A stretch of DNA of 64,000 nt from Cristatella mucedo (Eukaryota > Bryozoa > Phylactolaemata > Cristatellidae), in assembly GCA_009760855.2 (NCBI GenBank), contig WPIO01000015.1:5259501-5323500 (forward strand), given 5' to 3'. The notes under the pieces were generated by a model. It had not been told where the DNA came from. It made no database searches and worked only from the letters and a program-made list of their open reading frames with translations. A program made the position numbers and the translations under genes. Positions 1-13,761 of the stretch are shown in pieces. Position 1 is the first letter of the stretch. Each line of letters starts with the position of its first letter.

Positions 1-40
1 TGATGGCGGTGAATCCTCGGCCACTGCAGAGCTTCCTTTG

Positions 41-120
41 AACCATACGTGAAGTGCCTAGAAAGTGATTGCGTTCATTGAGTGTGCTATAACCTAAGTA
101 TTCATATTAAAAATATTCAT
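41..120 (+). mobile_element. LINE 3'-tail fragment
   Basis: Contains gtgcctagaaagtgattgcg and a decayed AT-rich tail, matching the 3' stem-loop region of the LINE family described at 12093-13994. The element body is missing or too decayed to see. Confidence 0.5.
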
Positions 121-2440
121 AATCTCAGCTGCACGCTTGACCTTCCTTACCTTGTCTACGCGTCAGCATTGTGAAGCTCCCCTTCTCGTTATCCATCTCA
201 CTCTAGATTATTTAACTGTCCATATTGGCAGCCCGTCGGAACCGATGACCTTCACCGAGCTCGGGCGCGCCGAGTCTATCTGCCTCCAATGGCGTACCGT
301 AACCAAATATTCTCGGGCGATAGAGTAGCTGCGACCGCGGGTGTACTCTTTCCCGCTCAACCTCTGATGTTGAACAAAACGATACTACGGGTGAGTTCTA
401 GCTACACCAGCGCTGCGCCTTGGAACAATTGTGCAAGCACTCACGAACGTAGGCAGGCGAGCACCCGGCTGCCCCAGTTATCGACTACGGCTGGCAGCGC
501 TATTCCGTACTGCAAGCTTCCTCTCGTAAAATTCAAGGGTAGATGACGAAGGCTTCACTCGCGCTCCTCTTTTAGCTTACGGCGTGCGAGCGCAGCGTTT
601 TGAGTCATGCGTAAGTCTGATACTCGCGTTCTTCCGCGGCCGGCAGCGGAACGACGCGAGAGATGCAAAGGACGCCATTGCTCGGGTTGCGAGCAAACGG
701 CAAACGGGGACCGCTACCAAAGTGAGCGTGCTTGTGGGCGTTATCACTTTTACTGTCCGTGGTCAAAGGGCGAGCCTGTTCAGCTGGGTTACCCCCTCCC
801 CCACCCCAGCAGAGAGGTCACGTACGGTACCAGCCGCCCCAACCTAATCAATCCTACGGCGATCAGATACCGCCTAGTCGACAACGTTCACTCACCCTTT
901 AAGCGCATTAAACGACGAGCAGATTACACTTATAATTCCTGGTGTAAGAAGTAGTATTTTTTCAATTCCTCACGTCCTAAAGAATTATTTTTTATTCAAT
1001 ACTTGTTCAGCAAAGAGTCGTCTTCAAAGACAATAACTATTTGAAATTCGCTTGTTCTTCAATAAGATGCGGCGCGGCTGTCGGTCTCAAAGAAATTGCT
1101 GGCGTAGGTGCTCCTGGTGGCATTAGCTAGGGCTAAGAGGAGAACGTATCAGGCAGAACTGCGCTCCACATAGATGTGTAATTAGTGTGGTCGCCTTGGA
1201 CTAATATTTTAATTCACGCTAAAGTCAAAGCAAGAGAATTGTGAAAGACCATACTCGACCGACACGCCGTCCAAAGGTTGCTGGCAGTCAGCAAATGAAT
1301 TTTACGAGCATACACCGTGTATCCAGACAGAAGCCGAAAAGTTTAAGGTTAAAGGTTAAATTTCCCGAGGCCTGCAAAACTCCGGCTGTACATCTTACCG
1401 AAAAGAAAAACAAAGAGCTGGTTGCCGAATTTCAAGTGTAAACACAGCAAGATAAATCTGGCACGTTTTGGCGAGCGGCTGCTGCACGACTTCAGCTGTT
1501 TTTGGCGAAAATCTGTGCACGAAACTGTGGTAAAAAGGGAGATACATTTTTTATAAGTTACATTTCTCTAGCTATCACACAGTTTGGAACCGCGGAGAAA
1601 GGAGAGAACCGATGATCACTATCCAAAGAGTTTTAAACGGAAACTGACTCTCCATTCAACTGAGTGCTGCTCACTTCAGCGTGGCGTTTTCGTTGAAATG
1701 CAGATTCCGCAGGAACTGACGTTCGCCAGCGTGAATTATGCATCATGCAATGCATGCTTGTTATGTCAGCGCCGTAACACGCTGCCCCGAGCCTCCCGTC
1801 TTTTCTCCGTGCAAATATGAACTAGCCGTGTTCGAAAATGAGCAGCAATCACGAAGAGCCGACTAAGAAGATTTAGCTTCCAATTTGACCGGTGTGGCTA
1901 AGAAAAGAGGAGAGCGGGCATTTTCAACAGGATCGACCTCACAAATGCTGAGCTACTGAAACCTAGGTTCGATGAGTAGAATTTGTTTGATTAAAGTGTG
2001 CAAGTAATAGACCAGAGAAAGCTTCTACAATCAATTTGTTTCCAATTTTACATTCAAAAAGATAAGCTGTGTTTCTTGATGCAAAGCTGCAAGTCTATTC
2101 GAGGCGACAGGGATCGAGACCTGCAATCCAGTTGAACGGTTCTTTTTCAAATTCAGTTCATCCACGAGTTTTTAAGCTTCGAGCTTCCTAATGGCAACGA
2201 TTACCGTCTCTCCCTACCGCTCACTTTATCCAGCTCAATGAAAAATATACTAGTGTCAATATATTTTGCAGAGCGTTCCTTTAAGTATGGCGACTCTGGC
2301 TTGGTCATCTGAAACTTCAAGATGGTCAAATAAATAAGCTATCCTTGTCATTTACCCGAGGTGCACTCGTTTGCCGATCTCAAATTTTTACGGAATATTG
2401 TTCTACAGTTAAAGTACCCGCCAAATATCTTGCATGTACG
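121..2440. other. No recognised gene
   Basis: Short frames only (up to 115 codons), with no motif I recognise. Composition is moderate and without a clear repeat. 547-900 is locally GC-richer. Confidence 0.5.
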
Positions 2441-2449
2441 CACACCCCA

Positions 2450-5400
2450 CTCATTCAAATGAGCTTTAAATAGGCCTATACCACAATTCACTTTAGGATA
2501 CCTCACACCGACCTCAAGTCAGCTGCACAAAGCTCCAGCATGTTCGGAATTTAAAACTACTTTGCATTTTAATTGTACCCGCAAACGTGTGCATCATTCT
2601 GCTAACGCGTTTACGATTACTTCACTGAGATACATTTCAGAGGCCGTAGCCAATAACGCCATCCAAAATCCACTGCATTCCAGACCAAAAACGAACGGAA
2701 CCGGCGAAAAACTATCCTTTTATATTTGCTTATTCTCATACCAGCATTTGACTGTTCACTTCGTTAAATTACGTTCACGCAATTTAAGTGCATTGGCATG
2801 AACGTTTTCGTGCAATCCGCTTCGATCGACGTCAACGGCTCGGGGAAACACCGTCATCCATCGAAAAAAAAACGACTAGACAGAGATTGTACCGAGATCC
2901 AGTTTTTATTGCATATTAAAGCGAACTGTGTAGTGGGCACGCCCACTTACAATAAAAAGATTGAGCTTCCACGAACTCTGCCGATTCACGGCAATTGCTT
3001 GAAATGACCTTTTAAATTACCACAATCCAAGCTATGCCACAGATCATCATACTAAAATCATTACCTTAAAGCTATATTGACATTGCAGATAAGACTAAAC
3101 TCACTTCACAGTGCATCGACGAATTTAACTTTATAGTGCTTATGCATTTTCACGCCATGCACTGCAATCGACGATACCACAATTCACCACATTCTACCGA
3201 AACCCACCACAAAGCGTTCACTTCAAGCTCTAATAGTGGTTGCAAGTTTTGCTAACCTTATTTTTTCGTGTAATTACATTATTTCACTACAGTTTCCTTC
3301 ACTATTTTGCACGAATGTATTGCAATCGAGGGCGATGGCCCAGCCCAAAACGGCAATCCACACCATTCCTCTACAAAATGCGCAGAAATCGGTTTCTTAC
3401 CTCTCTAAATTTTAAAGCATATTAAAAAGCACTCTGTATAGCGTGCAACCTCACAATTTTTAACAATTTTCACTCGTAAATTATCCGGCAATGCAAGGCG
3501 ATCCACGACAATGACTCTGCTCGAAGCGGCAATCTAATGCAGTCCATGGCTAATCGATCAGACAATGGCTTCCCTGCACTCCAATTCCTATTGCATTTAC
3601 CATTAAATTTATTTGAAGTAAAACCTCTAAATTTGCAGCTATTTTGCACCATTAATGTCAACAATGAGAGCAAATTGACAGAAATGGCAAGGGCCAATGC
3701 CAGTAAGTTCCAATCTGGCTTTAGACCTAACCACTCCACAGAGTCAACGTTGCTTCTCGTGAACAACGATCTACTTAGGAATTCAGGCATGGCTAGAGTA
3801 TCTGTGCTTGTTTTTTTAAATCTTTCGGCAGCTTGTGATGCTACCAATCAAAAAGTCCTTCTTGGCGCCTCTTACCTCGTATAGGCGTCCCTGGCACTGC
3901 TCTTCAATGGCTCACATAATATCTCAGTGGAAGACTCCAGAGTATTGATCTGAATGGACAAAGATCGTCCAATGTAGATCTGGAATGTGAGGTACCTCAG
4001 GAATCCGTGCTTGCTCTGGTTTTTTGCACTGTTTATACTCTTCCGCTTGCCGATGTGAGGGCTACGCACAATGTAGGCTTTCACTTCTATGTGGATGACA
4101 TTCAGTTAGAGTTTCGCTTTGATCCCTCCCAGCCCTCGAGCACGTCAAATTCCCTCCACTCTCTTGTTGCTTGAATTGATGACATCCGCATATGGATGGC
4201 AGCAAATTTTCATAGATTAAATGATGATGAAACTAACTTGCTCGTTATGAGAAAACCAAGTGGATTCGGAAATTGGAAAGGTAAACATTCAAAGTCGGCT
4301 CCGCTAGCATATCGTCTGTTGAATCCGCACGAAATCTAAGAGTCCTGTTCCAAGGTGACCTTTCCTTAGACGACAACATCAGCTTCACAATCAAGTCTAC
4401 CTACTTTTAGCCACATCAAATTGCTAAAATTCCTGCTTGTTTAGACGGGAACACCAGATCTGAGTTGGTCCATGCTTTTGTGACATCACGTCTTGACTTC
4501 TGTAACTCACTGTTTGCCGGGCTACTGGCATTTGTAATAAGGCTCTTACAGCTCGTGCAAAAATCTGCAGCTCGGCTTGTCTTTCGTGAGCATCGAAGTA
4601 ACCACGTCACGCCACTTCTGGCCGAGCTGCACTGACTACCAGTCAAGCAGCAAGTTTACTTCTGGGTTTTGTCACTTACTTTTAGGTTCCTTCATTCTTT
4701 GGCTCCAGCCCTACTATGAGATCTACTCCCGAACCAGGCTCATCATTGTGCCACCAGCTTTTCAAAATCTATCTGGTTACCCTTACATCTTGCATCCTAT
4801 TCTTTGGAGACCATGCCATTAGTTCTTATGCTCCAAAGCCTGGAACTCACTCACGACTTCCGACACGAAATCCCCCGACTTACATACATTTAATAAGAAA
4901 CTAAAAACGAGCTTATTTACCACAGCATTTACTGGGTCCCTATGATTCGTCCTTCATATGCTTATGAGTGCTGACACTTTTGCAAGCTGCCACTAATTGC
5001 ACTTGCATGCTGACCCGTGAACGTCACCCCCAATATAGTATACATGTAGTTTATCTAGCACGATACCACTCACTATTCGATCGTGTTTCCCTTGCTGCTA
5101 ATGTAAATACCCTAGAGAGAGATTGATTTATCTGATGATGCTTTATTAAGTGCATTATCATTATTATTATTGTTATAATGAATACTGAAATCCCTGGCTA
5201 ATCGACGAAAAATTGGCTGCACCAAGCTCTTAATCTAATTCCACGTTGCATCTCACTGTGCATGAGCATGATTTTAACCCACTCGGTGTATTCAATTTTG
5301 GGCAATGAATAGCAATCAATGGCAATGGCACGGGAAAATAAGGCAATCTATTACGACCTGTTCCAAATCGTTGGACAGTTACTTGGCCAAGCTTAAACTT

Positions 5401-6060
5401 TTTTTACGTATCCCAACACACAGCTTTTGAAGTTCAACCCTTCTACTAATTGAGCAAGTACAATCTCGTGAGATTAATGCTAATCGTCAGCCATGGCCCG
5501 GGTAATAAGCCATACCGGCGGCATATCGACGAGAATATTGCAGCTCGAAGCTCTAATTTTCATGGCGTATACCATTTACCTCCTTCTAGAGTGAAAACGT
5601 GGCCTTTTCAAGCTGGTTTGCCTGTAAATTACGAGCAGTGCGCAGCCATCAACAGCAACGGTTGGGGCTAATACCGCGATCCGAGAAAAACCGGCAAGAT
5701 TGGCTTAGGGAAACTGCACCTCTCATTCTGTTATCTACCATCTAACTGTCTGAGCTCATAAGTCGTACCCATTTGGCGCGTTCAATCGACTGCAATTCAT
5801 TGTAATTGGCAGAAATGAACCGTAAAAATACGCCAATCCATAATGGTCCGTTACCAATGGATCAACCGTTGCCGAGAGAAACTTATACTTCTCTTGCGTA
5901 CTGCAGCACTCTGCATTAAAAGTGTACCCACATCATGTTAAGCAATCGCAAACGTACTATCAAGGACAATGCACGGCAATCGACGGCAAGGACCCGTCTT
6001 CTACGAAATAAATTTCAAATTGACTCGAGTGTAGCTGTGCAAAGCTCTAATTATCAAGCC
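2450..6060 (-). repeat. Degenerate TCGATTGC-type repeat array, left (minus-oriented) half
   Basis: Repeated blocks carry a core such as tgcaatcgac or ggcaatcgacggcaa (around 3159, 3321, 3487-3545, 5310-5345, 5785 and 5966-5993), often beside gctctaat and ggcaatcca words. Units are diverged and irregularly spaced. The LINE at 3692-5178 interrupts the array. No coding sense is visible. Confidence 0.5.
3692..5178 (+). mobile_element. Old 5'-truncated CR1/L2-like LINE
   Basis: Similar at nucleotide level to the 12.1-14.0 kb copy, from the SKFxSGFRxNHSTES segment of the reverse transcriptase through the C-terminal domain, the 3' stem-loop (~5105-5150) and an ATT-rich tail. The YADD catalytic motif reads Tyr-Val-Asp-Asp (~4089-4100). 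Many frameshifts and stops show an old insertion. Confidence 0.8.
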
Positions 6061-6109
6061 ACATTAAGTTCACTGTGCTCGTACATACTGTCGATACATT
6101 TTCGTTTCC

Positions 6110-8440
6110 AATCTCTGGTTATGCAAGGCATTAGATTTCATAGTTTTCCAAATTTCTCTTTCCATTGCTGTCGATTGCCATGCATTTTCCACGGTTAAGG
6201 CCCACAGTGGGCTAAAAGTATGTACGTGCACACTATAAGTTGTGTGGCATGACAGTTGTAGCTTCAAACAGTCAATCTGAAAATTTTAAAAAATTCGAAC
6301 AGTCAATTTGAAAATGATTGCCGTCAAGTAAGATTTATTGCCGTCGATTGCCATGCATTGCCCTTGCTTATGAGTTCGCGGTAGCTTAAAAGAATGTGGT
6401 TGCACTTTAGGTGCACTGTCCTGCAGTTCGAAAGAGAATTTGCAGCTTCTCCAAGCAACTGTCTATTCGTAGGCCTCGTTATGGATTGCCTCATCTTACC
6501 GGTCCCTTGCCGTCGATTGCCAGGCACTGCTATCGATTGAAAATGCATTTTGGAGAAATTTATGTGCGCATGCATTTAAATTTAAGGTTGATTCAGTTGA
6601 AATTTCTCCCAGATAACTTTGTCGACTGTCCACATATTTTGATATTTTCCCAACAATTGCTGACGATCGCCGAGTATGCCAGACTTTTAAGGAGAAAAGC
6701 AGCCTAAAAACCGACGGTTTTACTGTGGACGTAGCAATTAGTTATATGTAACTTCAATTGAAGCTTTGCACTGCCGACTTTCGTTTATTGGCTGCGGGTT
6801 AAGGTATTTGTCCGGACAATTGCTGTCAATTTTCAATCGTTGCTCTCAATTGTATGTGTTTTTCTTTGCTAGGATTTAGTTGCATTTTAAACACAGTTTG
6901 CGGCACGTAAGAAAAGTTGGTGGTTGGCCCAGCCACTTTCTAATAATGTGCGATGCATCAAAATGAATGCCAAATTGTTTGGTCCCCTTGCCGTTGTATG
7001 CTTTGCTCGAGATTGAACGCACAGAAAAGGTTGTAAGAATATTCGTGCTCTGAGAGATGCTACGCCAAAGGATTATTGGAGCTCCATGCAGCCAATTTTA
7101 TTTTCCCAAGGATAGTGGTATTGAACCCTGCCACTGCTGTTGATGGATATGCATTTTGACGATTAACTCACAAAATGTAAGGGGAAATAGATTTAAGACT
7201 CTAAGGTTTCATTTTGAATGCAACGAAATGACATGCAATGACAATGCTAGCTTTTCGGGGCCAATATGTGGTGAATTTACCCAGAATGGTTGTGGATTGA
7301 TGCACCAGGCTGAGCCATTGCCATAGACTCCCATTAAATTACCTAGATTATGCGAACGCACTTGTTCAAAAAATAATGTGATTGCTCTTTGAAACAGACA
7401 TCTTTGTAATATGCATTTAAAGTTGGAGCATTGAGAAACCGATGTCAGGGCATTATGTAGTGGAATGCTTGTTATTACGATATTGTTCCGAGCCATAAAA
7501 GTTGATTGTATTGCATTACATCATGATGCTTGATACAGTTGGAGTGAAATAGGCAGAGTCACTAGACAAACACTAGAGGAACGTGCAATCCCAATTTTAG
7601 AGCTTCGCGTGTCCACTGTATATTCATTTTGAGATTAATTTAAGTGGACTGCGGTATTGGTGCGTGTCTTTGCAGTCGATTACAATGCATTGCAGCAGAT
7701 CGATCGAGGCAATTTTATTGAAATTGCGTGAAGACACAATCCCCGAAGAGCAGACCAATGTGCAATCCTTACTAGAGCTTCTATTTTACGTACAATCTAT
7801 CAAATCTACAATGTCTAGCTTCTAGTATACGTACAATCTTCACTTTCATGTGGATGTCTTTGGATTGCATTATAGGATTTGTCCCAGCTGCAGTCAATTG
7901 CAGTGCATTGCTCGACAAAACGCATGCATAACGATAATAAATTATATGGGTGCGCTTTGAACTCTGCTATTTCCTATAAGCAATGTAAATTAGAGCTTCG
8001 CGTCATCGATTTGAGGAAAATTTGCAGTGGATTAGAGTGATTGCGGTTTTTACCCAGACAATGTTTCGCTATTGCCGGCATTGCCAGATTTCGCGAATAC
8101 ATCAAATCTTTACTTTCGTGTTTTAAAACGCATCACTGCATGCTTAAATATGCCATAAAAAATGTAGTCGGCACAGCAGTTTTCTTGCCGATTTACTGTG
8201 GATGTAGCAGATTGGAGTGAATGTTGCTACTTCACTAGGTCATGGGAGTCGATTGCAGCGCATTTAATGAGAACGCTCGTGCCAATGCCAGAGAGATTGT
8301 GTGTGTACTATTTTCAGAGTATATTGTCATATTAAATAGAAAAGGAGCTTTTTGCACAGTTTTCATGTAATTTTGCGGTGGAATGCAGCAGATTGCATTG
8401 GATTGTGATGTTGGTCTGGGCCGCTGCAATGTATTTCAAT
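6110..8440 (+). repeat. Degenerate TCGATTGC-type repeat array, right (plus-oriented) half
   Basis: The same words occur as reverse complements: gctgtcgattgccatgcatt (~6168), ttgccgtcgattgccatgca (~6337), ttgccgtcgattgccaggca (~6509), gcagtcgattacaatgcatt (~7673), ctgcagtcaattgcagtgca (~7889), gagtcgattgcagcgcattt (~8245). Accessory words ttttactgtgga and ttagagcttcgcg recur. Together with the left half this forms an inverted array centred near 6150. Confidence 0.5.
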
Positions 8441-8449
8441 TGACTTCGC

Positions 8450-11160
8450 CAAAATGCGTGAGCGGAATGGCGTCAGGTTTTATTTTTTACTTTTTTTACT
8501 TTTTTTTATTTTTTACTAGAGTTGCACTTCAAACTTTATAGAGCGTTTTGCAACTGATTTGAGACCAGTTTTAGTCGAACTAAACTGGATTGCGGTAAAT
8601 TTTGTGTATATATATCCCTATTTGCTGTTCATTTGAATTAGTGGGGTTTAGGCTTAACGGCATGAAGTTTTATGGATACCAAAATAAAATACATGCTACT
8701 ATGTTCACTCGGAATTTGGGCTCAGCTAAACCAAGTTCCTGTTCAGTTTAGCCTAGTTAGAGTTGATTTTGGTGAGTTGTGGCGATTCGGTGAATCCGGT
8801 TCGGGAAATGACAAGAATCCACCAAGATTCATCATTTGAACTGCATTTAAACCCCGGAGCTCTTGTCTACTACTACAGCATTAAAGTAGTTACTAGTTAC
8901 TAGTGGTTACCATTCAAAAAAAAATTATATAGAAGGATTCGTTTACATATGTGCACGCATGAAAGTGCGAGTAACAAACTTGAAGTACTACGCAAATATT
9001 TGTCTAATAAAAAGCTAGTAGCACTATAGATTTCCACGAACCAACTTACAAATTGACACGGGAAGATGTAATTTGAGCAAAGAAACTTAGGAAAGAGAAC
9101 TATTTGTATCGTGACTTTCTTGACATTTTTATTAAACGCAAGGGACATTTTTGTAAATTTAGAAGCGCCTTCCTCTTTCTCCTAGGATATATGATTGTAA
9201 ACCCATCAAAACAATGCAGGCTGTGCTATTTTTGTTCTAAAAATCTGAAGGACTATGTGCACCCTAAACTTCCGGGGCAGAAAATGCATTATATAAATCT
9301 CTCAACTGTAACACCCCTTTTGTCCCTCTGACGTAGTCGAGCTTAAGATGGAGGTATATTGCTCTCCTATTCCAGGTACAATCTCAAGTTGTTCAAGCTA
9401 TAAAAGCGCCAGTTTTGCATGCGTGTATATATCTATGAGCCCTACATGGCTCAACGAATTTCAATATAGTGGGACAGAAAAATTAATCGAGCAACTTTTT
9501 ATAAGAGATCAGACCTGAAGCTTTTATATCACCTTATTAGTTTCGGACATTGCATGAAATTAAACTCAAAATTCTAGCTGAAGCTTTGTAATACATGGCA
9601 ACAAATCGTCAGAAGAGCCTTAGAATTGAGCTTTCTGCCATTGCAAGCTTTGGGTCGTAGCTATCCTTTCATGCTACCTTTCTCTTTCCATCCAAGGGAC
9701 TAACTCAACATCACGCTGGAAACAACTCCAACTTCTGGCAGGGCTACTGGCGTCGGGCATAGACCGTGCGATAGGGCCTACCATGACGTTTTCCTGAACC
9801 GTCAGTTGTTTGCCTGCCGAATAACAAAGGGAATGTGGCAACCGATGACTAGTTCTAAGTTTAGGCTAGCGACAGCCAGCAAAGGTAGGACTCCGGCGCC
9901 CAGTAGACGTGCAGTAGATCTCAGTAGACATCGGGACTGCAGCGCGGATAGAATCGACATGGCCACTGATCACGAAGCTGCAATGATGGAGATGTCCTTG
10001 ATTAACCAAGCCATGTGGATCCTGACACCCGACCACATGCAGTGATATAAAACAGCCTATGGTCGTGTGTCAGGTTGTGGTAGCCAGCAGATGAACGCAA
10101 CCTCGAAGTTCTGTTAGTTTCACGGAGCAATTGAAAGCTCTACTTCAAGCTCTGCTTCCACAATTCAATTGTGGCCTGCAAGACGAAGGAGAAACGTCCA
10201 CGGGTCACCACTGCTGCATAGTGAAGATTTTTTTAATGGGGAGCCCGACAAGCACTGTAACTAATCATTCACTATAAAAATAGAAATTGACTGCCTTACT
10301 AAGAAGCTCTTGGTGGTTTGGCCTTTTTCGTTAAAAGTTTTCCATATTTACGTGTCACTATTAGAAGACTTCTGCGTGATGTGTATATTGTGTGACAATA
10401 TGCAGTCACAAGGGAATCTGCCCCAATTTTCTCAGGTGCGCGATTGATATTAATAACCAAAAATGTAAGTTGTGTAATACTAGCACTACGAAAATTCGAA
10501 TCTTGTGCAAAAGTTTTATAACCCAAAGCCAAAGAATAAATACGTGTGGTTTTAGTGAGATTTTTTTTTACAAAGCATTAAAAATTACTAGTACGACCTC
10601 TGGATGTAATCATAGCATCAAATGATTTTAATTTGGTCTTTGATGGAGTGCAAGACTTCCTAAGCTGATTTCTAGGCCGGGGAATTGAGAGAGAGCACGC
10701 AGGCGGAAAAAAGAGTTGAGATAAATATGTTATTGAATGCGATTGAATCAAGACTCTGTAAGGATCTTGGTATTGATTGCTTACGTGATAAGGGAGCATG
10801 AAAGCTCCGACAGAAGTGGTGAGATGTGGCACCTACACTTTTGATCTCAGACCGTGGGTATGCGAGTGGTATAGCAGCTGCATGCTAAAGAGGCCAAAGA
10901 AGTCAAAAGCCCTGAAAAAAGAGGATTCTGATAATATCAACGCGAGATCACAAATTCATGAGTTTTGCGAGTGTTCCTTACCTGAAATTAGACCGAGATG
11001 ATGGTGAAGGTATGTGCTCATCTAAGGAAAAAACCTTCATAAATGGTATGGCCAGGTAACGGTCATTGCCACGGCAGTGATGCTAGCTTAACCGATCTCG
11101 AGGTAAATGTGCTCACATTACTCATGATACTACGTTTGCAGCTACTGGCTTGGTTATATT
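8450..11160. other. No recognised gene; AT-rich
   Basis: A T-rich run lies at 8478-8520. Short frames (at most 84 codons) show no recognisable domain. Confidence 0.5.
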
Positions 11161-11163
11161 TGG

Positions 11164-11330
11164 TGAGCCGTGATGGCACACTAGGTAAGGCTGTTGGTTT
11201 TAAAGACCTCAGTCACGAGGTCGTGGGTTCGAATCCTGCAGTGGGTGATTCATAATTCCCACAGCAAGCGGTGGTGGTAGCCGTAAAGGCTCTTCATTCG
11301 CTGTACAAAAGAACCTGCTAAATCAGCTAG
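11164..11330 (+). repeat. tRNA-derived SINE, best copy
   Basis: The head resembles a tRNA: a box-A-like block (tgatggcacactaggtaagg) and a perfect box B ggttcgaatcc (11226-11236), spaced as in a tRNA. A shared body follows (gcaagcggtggtggtagccg, taaaggctcttc), then the 3' end ctgctaaatcagctag. Eight other copies or fragments occur in this window, so it is a SINE family and not a tRNA gene. Confidence 0.82.
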
Positions 11331-11835
11331 ACTACTTGTTTTAGCATTTTGTCATCGTAGGGTTTTTGGATGGTATTAGCAATTCAAATGCAAATTTTTT
11401 CGATCTGGCTGTAAGATAAATTATTTAGTTAGTGAGAAGAAGAGGATAGACCTATCGATAGTTTAAATTAGTGCTACCGGCATAGATTGGAGGACAAGTC
11501 GATATTTGGCGATTACTGCTGCCAGCAGATGAGTAGAGTCAGTTAAACTGCTACCAGAAGGAGATTTCAGACACTGGAGATAGGGGGCATGAGGGCGAGA
11601 TAACGCATGCCTGGACTAAAATCCCAACACTCGGACATATCACACTGAGTTTTAACGTAACCTAGTTCAGCACGTGGCCACTGACACCTTGCACGTGGAG
11701 AGACACTCCAGAAGGATTTTTCGTAATGCCGACGTGCCGCAAGGTCATTGCAAGGTCAATCGTTTTGATCGAAAGCTGCATGTCCAGCCAGGAATACGAG
11801 CAGAATAGCTTTGCCCTCATCAGCATAGTTAGTAA

Positions 11836-12092
11836 TAATAATAATAATAATTCACTTGATAAAGCGCCCTCAGAGAACTTAATCTCTCTCTAGGCGTTTT
11901 GCATTTGCTGCAAAATGAAATGCAATTGAATGGTAAGTAAAATCATGCTTGAAAAACAAACAAAATGAATAATATGGTTAGGGGTGACATGCACAGGGTC
12001 AGCATGCAAATGTGGTTAGTTGCAGCATGCACAGTGTCAGCAGACATAAGCACATCAAGGACGAATTACAGGGACCCACTAAATGCTGTCCT
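11836..12092 (-). mobile_element. Inverted LINE 3'-end fragment
   Basis: Begins with an AAT-repeat tail (the complement of ATT) and reads as the reverse complement of the 3' end of the neighbouring element, from the tail through the stem-loop to ctgtcctaa at ~12092. It abuts the plus-strand element head-on. Its antisense frame supplies the first ~43 codons of the long ORF that starts at 11965. Confidence 0.88.
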
Positions 12093-13761
12093 AAGTTCAA
12101 GTTCAGAAGGAAATTTTAAACCCGAAGCTGGGGGTTTTCTTATGAAATTGTTAGCTCCGTATGCTGATTGCAATTCGCTATCAAAATCTTATGAATTTAT
12201 CGAACAAAACAGCAACAAGTTAATGCATCTCATAAGTCCACTGGACCCTATTCCCACTGTCCTGCTCCTACGTTGCATTGATCTGCTGCTGCCATGCATA
12301 ACCAACATCATTAATATGTCATTAGCCTCAGGTCAGGTCCCAGCACCTTTCAAAAAAGCTGTAGTCAGGCCACTTCTCAAGAAAGCTACACTAGACCAAG
12401 AGAACTTAAGCAACTACCGCCCAGTCTCCCTTTTACCATTCCTATCAAAGACACTGGAACGGGTCGTGGCAGACCAGCTGAACTCGTATATCGAAACCTC
12501 ACACCTTGCTAGTAAGTTCCACTCTGGCTTTAGAGCTAATCACTCCACAGAGTCAGCATTGCTTCGGGTATACAACGACCTACTTAGGAATGCAGACATG
12601 GGTGGAGTGTCTCTGCTTGTTTTGCTCGATCTTTCGGCAGCTTTTGATACCATCGATCAGAAAGTACTTCTAGAGCGCCTCTCATCTCGCCTGGGCATCA
12701 CTGGCACTGCCCTGCAGTGGTTCAGGTCCTATCTCAGTGGGAGACTCCAGAGTGTTGACGTGAATGGACAAAGATCATCAGAAGTACCTCTAAAATATGG
12801 AGTACCTCAGGGCTCTGAGCTAGGTCCGGTCCTTTTCACCGTTTATACTCTCCCTCTTGCTGGTGTGATTGCCAAGCACAATCAAGGCTTTCACTTCTAT
12901 GCGGATGACACTCAGTTGTACCTTTGCTTTGATCCCTCCCAGCCTTTGAGCACCTCAAATTCTCTCAACTTACTTGCTGCATGCATTGATGACATCCGAT
13001 CATGGATGGCAACAAATTTTCTAAAACTAAACGATGATAAAACTAACTTACTAGTTATGGGCAAACCTAGTGTTATTCAGAAATTGGAAAGGCTGACTTT
13101 CAAAATTGGCTCTGCGAGCATATCTCCAGTTGAATCAGCTCGAAATCTAGGTGTCATATTCCAAAGCGACCTCTCGTTAGACGATCACATCAGCTCCACA
13201 GTCAAATCAGCCTATTTTCAGCTTCATAACATTGCTAAAATTAGGGCTTGTTTAGATAAGGATACCACGTCCAAGTTGGTCCATGCATTCGTGACATCTC
13301 GTCTCGACTTCTGCAACTCACTGCTTACTGGCCTACCAGCATGTGCGATCAGGCGATTGCAGCTGGTGCAAAACTCTGCAGCTAGGCTTGTCTGTCGTGA
13401 GCGTCGCAGTTGCCACATTACTCCACTTCTCGCCGACCTGCACTGGTTACCAGTCAAGCAACGGATTGACTTCAAGGTTTTGTCACTCACTTTTAGGTCT
13501 CTTCATTCTATGGCTCCAGCCTATCTTTCAGATATACTACCCCATCAGGCCAAGCATCATACCACCCGCTTTTCGGAATCCAACAGTCTAGAAATACCTC
13601 GTACAAACCTTAAATCCTTTGGAGACCGTGCATTTAGCTCGTATGCTCCCAAAGCCTGGAACTCCCTCCCGACCTGCGTCAGAACATCCCCTGACCTGAC
13701 CACATTTAAAAGAATCTTAAAAACACACCTATTTAGGACAGCATTTAGTGGGTCCCTGTGA
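11965..13761 (+). CDS. Chimeric 598-codon frame: antisense LINE 3' UTR fused to RT
   Basis: The frame is continuous, but codons 1 to ~43 come from the inverted LINE 3'-end fragment and only the rest is genuine RT sequence (YADD = residues 312-315). The same N-terminal peptide ([20 protein letters not shown]) is encoded antisense at the 3' end of the element itself (13557-13862). The ATG is therefore not the native start. Whether any protein is made is unknown. Confidence 0.6.
   Translation: MNNMVRGDMHRVSMQMWLVAACTVSADISTSRTNYRDPLNAVLSSSSEGNFKPEAGGFLMKLLAPYADCNSLSKSYEFIEQNSNKLMHLISPLDPIPTVLLLRCIDLLLPCITNIINMSLASGQVPAPFKKAVVRPLLKKATLDQENLSNYRPVSLLPFLSKTLERVVADQLNSYIETSHLASKFHSGFRANHSTESALLRVYNDLLRNADMGGVSLLVLLDLSAAFDTIDQKVLLERLSSRLGITGTALQWFRSYLSGRLQSVDVNGQRSSEVPLKYGVPQGSELGPVLFTVYTLPLAGVIAKHNQGFHFYADDTQLYLCFDPSQPLSTSNSLNLLAACIDDIRSWMATNFLKLNDDKTNLLVMGKPSVIQKLERLTFKIGSASISPVESARNLGVIFQSDLSLDDHISSTVKSAYFQLHNIAKIRACLDKDTTSKLVHAFVTSRLDFCNSLLTGLPACAIRRLQLVQNSAARLVCRERRSCHITPLLADLHWLPVKQRIDFKVLSLTFRSLHSMAPAYLSDILPHQAKHHTTRFSESNSLEIPRTNLKSFGDRAFSSYAPKAWNSLPTCVRTSPDLTTFKRILKTHLFRTAFSGSL

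Noticed and set aside
11226-11236. tRNA gene (perfect box B)
   Set aside because: The head does not fold into a full tRNA by eye, and the same head is joined to the same body at many sites, which is a SINE.
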